From Parvibaculum sp. (lineage in GTDB: Bacteria > Pseudomonadota > Alphaproteobacteria > Parvibaculales > Parvibaculaceae): 9,818 nucleotides of DNA. The notes below the pieces were generated by a model. That model was given only the letters and a program-made list of their open reading frames with translations. It was not told the origin of the DNA and made no database searches. Of the stretch, positions 1 to 5,180 are shown one piece after another. Within the stretch, counting starts at the first letter, position 1, and each line of letters starts with the position of its first letter. The stretch spans positions 1 through 9,818 of the forward strand of contig JACIYQ010000315.1 of NCBI GenBank assembly GCA_014359855.1, read 5' to 3'. Position numbers and translations under genes: made by a program.

Positions 1-72
1 GACCTGCCGTCCCGGTCCGAAGCGATCCGGCGGCTTGTCCTTCACGGTCTCGAATATGAGAAGAGCTTTCCC
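1..72 (+). other. C-terminal part of a ribbon-helix-helix (CopG/MetJ/Arc-like) domain, in frame with PII
   Basis: Read in the frame of the PII gene, the first 24 codons contain no stop and give a peptide containing SRSEAIRRLVLHGLE. This resembles the second helix of ribbon-helix-helix DNA-binding domains, where R-S-E-A-I-R followed by L-x-x-G-L is a typical signature. The beginning of this protein lies outside the window. Because the frame stays open through position 72, any protein encoded here must run into PII unless there is an error or frameshift. NikR offers a known architectural parallel: an RHH domain followed by a ferredoxin-fold sensor. That the match is real is an inference from one short segment. 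Confidence 0.5.
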
Positions 73-414
73 ATGCGCATGATCACCGCCATCATCCGGC
101 CCCATAAATACGAGGAACTGCGCGATGCGCTGGTCGCCATCGGCATCGAGGGCATCACCGTCACGCAGGTCCAGGGCTTCGGCCGGCAGCGCGGGCATTC
201 GGAGATCTATCGTGGCGCCGAATACCAGGTGATGGAGGTGCCGAAGGTCCGCATCGACGTGGCCGTGAGCGCCGAACTCGTCGAGAAGGCCGTTCGCGTG
301 ATCGAACGTGCAGCCAGCACCGGCAAGACCGGCGACGGCAAGATTTTCGTTCAGCCGCTCGAACAGGTCGTGCGCATCCGCACCGGCGAGACCAACGAAA
401 CCGCGCTCGGCTAG
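73..414 (+). CDS. PII nitrogen regulatory protein (GlnB/GlnK family)
   Basis: A complete 113-residue PII protein, the usual family length. PII trimers sense 2-oxoglutarate and ATP/ADP in the cytoplasm and control targets such as AmtB, GlnE and NtrB. Key residues fall at canonical positions: Gln39 and Lys58 for 2-oxoglutarate, Tyr51 in YRGAEY in the T-loop (the uridylylation site), the B-loop TGKTGDGK at 83-90, and Arg101/Arg103 near the end. Met at 73 matches the normal family N-terminus, and AGAAGAG at 59-65 is a possible ribosome site 7 nt upstream, so independent translation is credible. However, the frame is open upstream into an RHH-like peptide. No amtB or glnA is adjacent, so GlnB and GlnK cannot be told apart. 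The TAG stop overlaps the stop of a - strand remnant in a shared CTAG. Confidence 0.95.
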   Translation: MRMITAIIRPHKYEELRDALVAIGIEGITVTQVQGFGRQRGHSEIYRGAEYQVMEVPKVRIDVAVSAELVEKAVRVIERAASTGKTGDGKIFVQPLEQVVRIRTGETNETALG

Positions 415-943
415 CCCGCCGCAGCGCCGCTTTCGATCATTCTTGCGATCTCGTCTTCGCCGAACTCGCAATAGGCAAGGACTGCCCTCGTGTGTTCGCC
501 GGTCAAGGGCGCGCGGCGGGGTTTGCGCTTTTTCTCACCTGCCATCCGGATCGACTGTCCACCGTTCTCAGGCCGCATGCGCCCTTGATCTCGGGCAGAA
601 AGCCGTTGGCCGCGACCTGCCGGCATTCGAGGCGATCGCCCGGCTGGGAAATCGGTCCGAAGGTGACCGCCGCCCCGTGAAACGGGCCTGCCATTCCTTC
701 CAGCCGGCAGCAAGAAAGACCTCATCGAGCAGGCTTGCCAGTTCGCCCGTGTTTTCCCTTCGCGCTTCGGGTGTTGCGAAGCGGGGTCGAGACTACGCCG
801 CCCTTGCCTGTTCTCTCGCGGCGGTAGAGCGCCGCCATGATCGCACCGAAAAGCGCGACGGCCGTTGGATGATCGTCCATGCCGGGAACGGAAATCGCGG
901 GTTCGACCTCGGGATTGGCGCGCACGCTGTCCATGACGCCCGA
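411..943 (-). pseudogene. CaiB/BaiF (class III) CoA-transferase remnant
   Basis: Reading the - strand, three frames together give family-typical peptides in the right order. Near 943-785: SGVMDSVRANPE, then PGMDDHPTAVALFG and RRERTGKGG. From about 785: PRFATPEARREN, SLLDEVF and EWQARF. From about 680: AAVTFGPISQPGD, ANGFLPE and LRTVDS. From about 550: IRMAGEKK, PRRAP and LTGEHTRAVL, then DEIARMIESGA to a TAG at 413-411. The frame changes near 680 and 552 fit single-base losses. The jump near 785 connects parts that in this family are separated by roughly 80-90 residues, so a larger deletion is inferred. The N-terminal part, including the catalytic Asp region, is absent: the match stops at about 943, where a + strand histidine kinase fragment begins. 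Intact family members are about 400 residues and move CoA between carboxylic acids. The gene is clearly non-functional. Confidence 0.85.
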
Positions 944-1241
944 GGATGGCGCGACGATTGCTGTCACCAATACCGGCATCGGCATGACGAAGGAACAGAT
1001 CGCCTACGCCATGACGCCGTTCGGGCAGGTGCAGGCGAGCTACGCGCGCGGGCACGAGGGAACGGGGCTCGGCCTCCCGATTGCCGCGGCACTTACGAAA
1101 CTTCATGGCGGCGAGTTTCATATCCACAGCGAACCCGGAAAGGGAACGACCGTGTTCTTTACCCTCCCGCCACTTCGCGACGCCGACGACATAAGGCTCA
1201 TCGAACTCAACCGCAGGCGAAGTGGTCGACGATCCGCGTGA
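944..1241 (+). pseudogene. Histidine kinase C-terminal ATPase (HATPase_c) fragment
   Basis: Codons from about 944 encode EDGATIAVTNTGIGM (G1 box region), then LTPFGQ-like AMTPFGQV (F box), HEGTGLGLPIA (G2 box), LHGGEFHI and EPGKGTTVFFTLP, the standard end of a sensor histidine kinase catalytic domain. The frame stops at 1239-1241. Everything upstream (sensor, dimerisation helix with the phosphorylated His, and N box) is missing. Upstream sequence belongs instead to a CoA-transferase on the other strand. The usual G1-box Asp is Asn here (T-N-T-G-I-G), which would weaken ATP binding. It is probably a relic; I see no credible start codon context, although an in-frame ATG occurs at 879 inside the CoA-transferase part. 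Confidence 0.85.
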
Positions 1242-1617
1242 CGGACGGCTTTCGTTTCGCCGTGGCGTGTCTCACCTGCCGACGATCGGCGACCCTGTCC
1301 TGGCGGCGGATCGCCACGACCTGACGCGCGTCTATACGCAGCCGAATGTGGCGACGATCGAAGCCGGCTCTCTTTTCCAGGACGCAGCCGTGCCCGCGCG
1401 CTTCGTCCTCGACGGACATGGTCACGCGTATATCGTGATGCTTGATGTGCATAACGAATATCCGACGGCGTTTGGAGATCGCGCGGAACTTATCGATCCG
1501 AGCAACCTCAACAGCGGCTTCTCGCAGTCCTGGAGCCGGCCCAATCTCGACCGGGCCGGCCTTGAGGCGATCGTTTCGCGCTGGCGTCAGGCGGGCCGCG
1601 AGCGGAACGGTTCCTAG
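1222..1617 (+). pseudogene. HerA-like ATPase fragment lacking the Walker A segment
   Basis: The frame from 1222 encodes FRRGVSHLPTIGDPVLAA, DLTRVYTQP and GSLFQDAAVPARFVLD, which resemble the HAS-barrel/linker part of bacterial HerA/FtsK-type ATPases (COG0433). It then goes directly to HAYIVMLDVHNEY and FGDRAELIDPSNL, which resemble their Walker B region. In the family these two parts are separated by a stretch of about 30-35 residues containing the GSGKS P-loop. Here they meet in frame at about 1411-1420. Family resemblance ends at about 1512. The remaining 34 codons, containing RPNLDRAGLEAIV, are unrecognised and end in TAG at 1615-1617. Lacking the P-loop and all downstream parts, this cannot be an active DNA-pumping ATPase. 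The upstream boundary with the histidine kinase scrap is between about 1205 and 1222. Confidence 0.75.
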
Positions 1618-1715
1618 GAAGACATCCGCGACACAATGCCTGTGGTGGGAAGGCGGCGCCGCGGATGCGCGCCCTCCGGACTCTGCTATGCTTGTGGCCC
1701 CAGATCCCATTGTCC

Positions 1716-1722
1716 AGAGAGG
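1716..1722 (+). promoter_or_regulatory. Ribosome binding site deciding the PCu(A)C start
   Basis: AGAGAGG lies 6 nt before the ATG at 1729. An in-frame ATG at 1636 would give a 31-residue hydrophilic extension ahead of an obvious lipoprotein signal, so the start at 1729 is preferred. Confidence 0.65.
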
Positions 1723-1728
1723 CTCTCC

Positions 1729-2172
1729 ATGTTTCGCCCGCTCCTGCCGGTTCTTCTGATGCTCGCCCCTCTCCTCGCATCCTGCGGCGACAATGCGCCG
1801 AGCGAGATTGCAGTGAGCGAGGTCTGGGCGCGGGCAAGCGTGACCAAAACGGGCGCCGCCTATGCCACGATCGAGAACCGGGGCGGAGCGGACGATACGC
1901 TGGTCGAGGTGCTGTCGCCCGTGGCGGAGCGGGTCGAGATCCACTACATGACGATGGACGGCATGGTGATGAAGATGCGCAAGCTCGACGCGCTCCCGGT
2001 GAAGGCTGGAGAGAGCGTGGCGCTCGCGCCGGGCGGCAAACACATCATGTTGATCGGGCTTCACGGTCCCCTTGATGAGGAGGCGCCGGTGCCGCTGACG
2101 CTGGTCTTCGAAAAGGCGGGCAAGATCGAACTCACGGCGCCTGTCCGTCCGGCCGGCGGGACGGGCCACTAG
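1729..2172 (+). CDS. PCu(A)C-type periplasmic copper chaperone, lipoprotein
   Basis: A 147-residue protein. The N-terminus MFRPLLPVLLMLAPLLASC is a lipoprotein signal with lipobox L-A-S-C and the acylated Cys at residue 19, so the mature protein should be membrane-anchored facing the periplasm. The body carries the full copper-binding signature of the family, H-x10-M-x21-H-x-M, starting at the His of EIHYM and ending at H-I-M. The segment WARASVTKTGAAYATIENRG is also typical of the fold. Known relatives bind Cu(I) and deliver copper to the CuA site or other sites of cytochrome c oxidase, often together with Sco proteins. No sco or cox gene is in the window, so this is a stand-alone copy. It lies between a pseudogene region and a palindromic repeat that contains its stop codon. 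It appears intact. Confidence 0.93.
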   Translation: MFRPLLPVLLMLAPLLASCGDNAPSEIAVSEVWARASVTKTGAAYATIENRGGADDTLVEVLSPVAERVEIHYMTMDGMVMKMRKLDALPVKAGESVALAPGGKHIMLIGLHGPLDEEAPVPLTLVFEKAGKIELTAPVRPAGGTGH

Positions 2173-2274
2173 AGGATGATCCGATCAAACAGAATCGGAT
2201 CATGCTCCAGCTTCCTTTGTTTGGTCGCATTTTCTGCGATCAACCGGCGTCCACTTGACCGGAAAATGCTCTAG
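2169..2274. repeat. 106-bp palindromic extragenic repeat with CTAGAG/CTCTAG ends
   Basis: The element starts CTAGAGGATGATCC and ends GGAAAATGCTCTAG, giving inverted terminal hexamers. Inside, ATGATCCGAT (2176-2185) and ATCGGATCAT (2194-2203) form a perfect 10-bp stem around an 8-nt loop, extendable by GAG/CTC past one mismatch. A second small stem, TCGCA/TGCGA, lies near 2224-2238. Ends of the CTAGAGCAT...ATGCTCTAG kind are characteristic of short intergenic repeats scattered in Rhizobiales genomes; that link is from general knowledge. The first four bases supply the TAG stop of the copper chaperone. In RNA it could act as a 3' stabiliser or weak terminator. Only one copy is present in the window. 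Confidence 0.65.
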
Positions 2275-2315
2275 GGCCGTCGGCGCGGTCAATTCGATTT
2301 GGAAACCGGAATTTG

Positions 2316-2346
2316 TTGCGCCGCACATAATCAGTGTGCGGCGCAA
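2316..2346. terminator. Perfect 12-bp hairpin, possible terminator of the copper chaperone transcript
   Basis: TTGCGCCGCACA and TGTGCGGCGCAA form a perfect 12-bp inverted repeat around TAATCAG. It is followed on the + strand by TATTTTC, a modest T-rich tail, so it may be a rho-independent terminator. An operator or RNA-stability role is also possible because the T-tract is short. Confidence 0.5.
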
Positions 2347-2433
2347 TATTTTCGCGAAGCCGGGCTCCGCGCGCTCCGGCGGACATTACGCCCGTGTCAT
2401 AAATGCCATAGAGAGCATCAATATTGCATTCGT

Positions 2434-2538
2434 GTGAGGCAACCTCACTCCGCAGGCTTGACTCAAAACCCCAACAAATATCGGCTAGCATCCGAGGGAT
2501 GCTGACTGACCGGGGGGACCAGTCGAAACGTTTTTCGA
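2434..2538. promoter_or_regulatory. Cluster of short palindromes upstream of the DUF1302 gene: candidate operators
   Basis: Three perfect inverted repeats lie in about 100 bp: GTGAGG-CAA-CCTCAC (2434-2448), AGCATCC-GAG-GGATGCT (2487-2503) and TCGAAA-CGTT-TTTCGA (2523-2538). A -35-like TTGACT is at 2458-2463. A -10 is not clear: TATCGG at 2479 gives a 15-bp spacer and TAGCAT at 2486, overlapping the second palindrome, gives 22. The arrangement suggests regulated transcription of the DUF1302 gene, with the 17-bp palindrome the best operator candidate. No regulator gene for it is in the window. The rest of 2173-2601 holds no coding region I can support. Confidence 0.35.
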
Positions 2539-2586
2539 TTCCTCCTTCCGATCCAGCCCGCAAAGTTAGTGAAGCTATCGAAGATC

Positions 2587-2594
2587 GAGGAGGA
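2587..2594 (+). promoter_or_regulatory. Strong ribosome binding site for the DUF1302 gene
   Basis: GAGGAGGA ends 7 nt before ATG 2602. It excludes the upstream in-frame ATG at 2569, which lies before this site and would put 11 charged residues in front of the signal peptide. Confidence 0.75.
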
Positions 2595-2601
2595 TCGCTC
2601 C

Positions 2602-4626
2602 ATGAAAACAAGAACCGTCCAGAAATTGTTTTTGGGTAGTATGACCGCGGCGGCGATGATCGTCGCCTCGAACGCGGCTCAAGCCGTCGAGTTCAATTTC
2701 GGCGAAGCCAATCTCCAGATCGACAATCTGGTTTCGGTCGGCGCTGGATTTCGGACCTCCAAGCAGGATTGTACGCACGTTGCGAAGCCGAACGGAGGTT
2801 GCTCCGCCGGAAACGGTGCCGGAATGGCGCTCAATGAGGATGACGGCAACGTCAATACCGACCAGTGGGATCCTTACACCACCACCGTCAAGATCACGAC
2901 CGACTTCGATCTTCAATGGCAAAATTTCGGCGCATTCGTCCGTACCAAGGCTTTCTACGATTACTGGGTGAACGAGGAACTCGGCACAAGGGACAACCGG
3001 TTCGGCAAGCGTCCCCTCGTCGATGCGGCGCGCGGCGACCAGGCGCGCGATTTCGGCGGAAGAAGCTTCGACATCCTCGATGCTTTCGTTTACGGGAATT
3101 TCGACGTTTCGGGCATGCCGCTGAATGTCCGCGTCGGCAAGCAGGTGGTGAACTGGGGAGAAAGCCTGTTCATTCAGGGCGGCATCAACTCCTTCCTGCC
3201 GATCGACGTGTCGGCCATTCGCACGCCCGGGTCGGAACTGAAGGAGGCGCTGATGCCCACGCCTTCCGTGTTCGCATCCATCGGCCTGCCGGGCAGCGTA
3301 ACAGTCGAGGCTTTCTGGCAGTTCGGCTGGCAGAAGACGGAACTGGATGCCTGCGGCACTTTCTTCAGCACCTCCGACGCCGCTTGCGAGGGCGGCCAAT
3401 ATGTCATGCTTGGCGGAGAATATCCGGGTCCTGTGCTGCTTCCCCGGCTTGCGTCCGAAGAGGGGGACGATACGGGCACCTTCGGCGTTGCAATCAAGCA
3501 TTATGCCGAAAACCTCGGCATGGGGACCGATCTCGGCCTGTATTTCACGCAGCAGAGTCTGGTCGTACCGGTCGGCACGTTTACGCTGGGCGATTTCGGC
3601 GCCGCGACGGCAAGTATTCTCGGTGTTCCGGTTGCCGACATAGCGTCCTTTTGCGGCGCCCTTGCGGGGCTGCCGGGCAGCAATCCCGGGACGGCGACCT
3701 TTCTTGGCTGCGCAACACTTCCGGTTCCGGCGCTTGGCGGGTTGACGGGCCTGACAGCCGGTGTGGCCGCCACTGCCGCGACAAAGAACTACCTGATGCA
3801 GTATCCCGATGACGTCAGAACCATCGGCGCGAGCTTCAATACCTCGATTCCGCTTTTCGGCGGGTCGGCTCTTTCCGGCGAAGCGGCGTTCACACCCGAC
3901 ATGCCGTTTTCACTCAGCGATGTGGAAATCAACGCCGCCGACCTGGATGCCATCGGCGCCTGCGGCTTTGCAGGATCTCCGCCCGGCTGTTCGAGCCAGG
4001 GAAGCCAGAATGCCGGCTTCGCTTATGCGCCGGGCGACACGATCCGTGGCTATGACGAGTTCGATGTCATAACGGGTCAGCTCGCAATGATCAGCACGCT
4101 CAACCCGTCGGCGGCTCTTCCGTCTCTGATCGGTTCGGATCAGATGATCCTGATCGCGAATGCCGGCTTTCAGTATCTTCCCGATCTTGCGGACAGCACG
4201 AACCGGCTGGCCGCGCCACGCGCAGCGATGGCGCACCCCGATCTGGCCACCGCGATGATCCTTGGCGATGCTGCTTGCGGGGCGGCTGCGGCCAGCCTCC
4301 TGGTTCCGGATTGCAAACTTGCCTACGCAACATCCAGTTCCTGGGGTTACCGTCTCGCGGCGACCTCGGACTACAACAATGCCTTCGGAACGGCGTGGAC
4401 GCTCACGCCCTCCATTCAGTGGGCACATGATGTGAATGGCGTGTCGGCCGGTCCTGTCGGCCCCGGTTTCGTCGAAGGAAAAAAGACCGTCAGTGTCGGC
4501 GTTACCGCCAATCTTCAGAGTAAGTGGCGTGCCAATATCCAGTACACGAACAGTTTTGGAAACGAGTACAAGAACTTTGCCAGCGACAAGGACTTCGTTA
4601 CCATGACGGTCTCCTACGCTTTCTGA
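2602..4626 (+). CDS. DUF1302 family outer-membrane-type protein
   Basis: A 674-residue exported protein of family DUF1302 (PF06980 by recognition). A Sec signal peptide covers residues 1-28 with cleavage after A-Q-A. The mature start VEFNFGEANLQI, the DDGN segment, LDAFVYGNFDVSG, VNWGES (183-188), GINSFLPIDVSA and RTPGSELKEAL (from 207) are hallmark family blocks. The protein ends in V-S-Y-A-F; an aromatic C-terminal residue after alternating polar/hydrophobic residues is the usual beta-barrel assembly signal, so an outer-membrane barrel is inferred. The molecular function of the family is not established; members occur with DUF1329 and YCF48-like proteins and RND/MMPL transporters in degraders of hydrophobic compounds. 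The mature chain has exactly ten cysteines in five close pairs (57/67, 251/262, 351/370, 454/463, 559/571), suggesting disulfide-closed loops. A strong terminator follows. Confidence 0.9.
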   Translation: MKTRTVQKLFLGSMTAAAMIVASNAAQAVEFNFGEANLQIDNLVSVGAGFRTSKQDCTHVAKPNGGCSAGNGAGMALNEDDGNVNTDQWDPYTTTVKITTDFDLQWQNFGAFVRTKAFYDYWVNEELGTRDNRFGKRPLVDAARGDQARDFGGRSFDILDAFVYGNFDVSGMPLNVRVGKQVVNWGESLFIQGGINSFLPIDVSAIRTPGSELKEALMPTPSVFASIGLPGSVTVEAFWQFGWQKTELDACGTFFSTSDAACEGGQYVMLGGEYPGPVLLPRLASEEGDDTGTFGVAIKHYAENLGMGTDLGLYFTQQSLVVPVGTFTLGDFGAATASILGVPVADIASFCGALAGLPGSNPGTATFLGCATLPVPALGGLTGLTAGVAATAATKNYLMQYPDDVRTIGASFNTSIPLFGGSALSGEAAFTPDMPFSLSDVEINAADLDAIGACGFAGSPPGCSSQGSQNAGFAYAPGDTIRGYDEFDVITGQLAMISTLNPSAALPSLIGSDQMILIANAGFQYLPDLADSTNRLAAPRAAMAHPDLATAMILGDAACGAAAASLLVPDCKLAYATSSSWGYRLAATSDYNNAFGTAWTLTPSIQWAHDVNGVSAGPVGPGFVEGKKTVSVGVTANLQSKWRANIQYTNSFGNEYKNFASDKDFVTMTVSYAF

Positions 4627-4653
4627 TATTTCGAAACGCATAGGCGAAATGGA

Positions 4654-4689
4654 ACCCGGCGGTGGCGGCACCGCCGGGTCTTTTCTTTT
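4654..4689 (+). terminator. Rho-independent terminator after the DUF1302 gene
   Basis: ACCCGGCGGTG and CACCGCCGGGT form a perfect 11-bp stem around the tetraloop GCGG, followed by CTTTTCTTTT. It lies 28 bp past the stop codon. Confidence 0.9.
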
Positions 4690-5045
4690 GGGGGCATGCC
4701 GGCGTCTATCTTCGCAAGGACTCGCTTCTTCGGAACTGCCCGCCCGGGTTTTGTGAAGAGCGATGCTGTTTTCGGCAGTCTCCGGGCCGCCGGCCTCCTT
4801 GATTACAAGGGAGAGTCCGGGGAGAGGAGTGTGGGGAGGCGCTGCCCGCAAGCGCAATGCCCCGCCATACTGCGCTGCAGAACGGCCGGACGGCGCAGCA
4901 ATCATCCGTAGACGGAATGTACGCGCTTCCGCCGCCGCGCCGTCCGCGGGGCGCTCATTAAAAAGATTTAATGCGTACAAAGGCGAAACTGCCCGAAAAT
5001 CGGGCGAATAGAAGCGCGAAGGACACAGAATCCGCAGCGTGCGAT

Positions 5046-5073
5046 TTGCGGGCTTCGGCCAATTTGCTATCAT
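5046..5073 (+). promoter_or_regulatory. Candidate sigma-70-type promoter for the DUF1329 gene
   Basis: TTGCGG (5046-5051) and TATCAT (5068-5073) are separated by 16 bp. The position, about 110 bp before the ATG and just downstream of the AT-rich palindrome, is sensible. The match is imperfect. Confidence 0.3.
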
Positions 5074-5167
5074 CCCGTTGGAGTAAGGTGGGGAAACCGG
5101 CCTCGGTGAACAGTCTACAAAGCCAAAGGGCAAACGCTGGCGCCGAAAGCCTTATAAGAAATCCAGT

Positions 5168-5174
5168 GGAGGGA
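5168..5174 (+). promoter_or_regulatory. Ribosome binding site fixing the DUF1329 start
   Basis: GGAGGGA lies 6 nt before ATG 5181. It selects this start over in-frame codons up to 70 residues earlier, which would precede the signal peptide. Confidence 0.75.
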
Positions 5175-5180
5175 ACGTAT

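Larger units (their letters stand above)
4690..5180. other. Long intergenic region before the DUF1329 gene
   Basis: About 490 bp with no coding region I can support; the open frame from 4971 that reads into the DUF1329 gene lacks family resemblance before 5181. Notable items are an AT-rich palindrome in otherwise GC-rich DNA, CATTAAA-AAGA-TTTAATG (4956-4973), and a promoter-like pair further down. The palindrome could be a regulator site. Confidence 0.5.

Noticed and set aside
308..1324. + strand open frame of 338 codons overlapping PII and the relics
   Set aside because: It starts inside PII in another frame, is Arg/Ser/Pro-rich, and crosses several unrelated relics. It arises by chance in GC-rich DNA.
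944..1617. The kinase and HerA pieces as one novel fused signalling ATPase
   Set aside because: They are in different frames, the kinase frame stops at 1241, both lack essential parts, and no start signals are present. Decay explains them better.
1207..2169. - strand open frame of 320 codons across the HerA relic and copper chaperone
   Set aside because: Composition is arginine- and histidine-rich shadow sequence with no motif, while the + strand shows clear family signatures.
4870..4898. Inverted repeat CTGCGC...GCGCAG in the DUF1329 leader
   Set aside because: The arms are short, GC-rich and 17 bp apart. This is expected by chance in such sequence, and no T-tract follows.
3910..5133. - strand open frame of 407 codons at the end of the DUF1302 gene
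   Set aside because: It runs antisense to the DUF1302 gene, through its terminator and into the intergenic region. No family motif and no ribosome site were seen.
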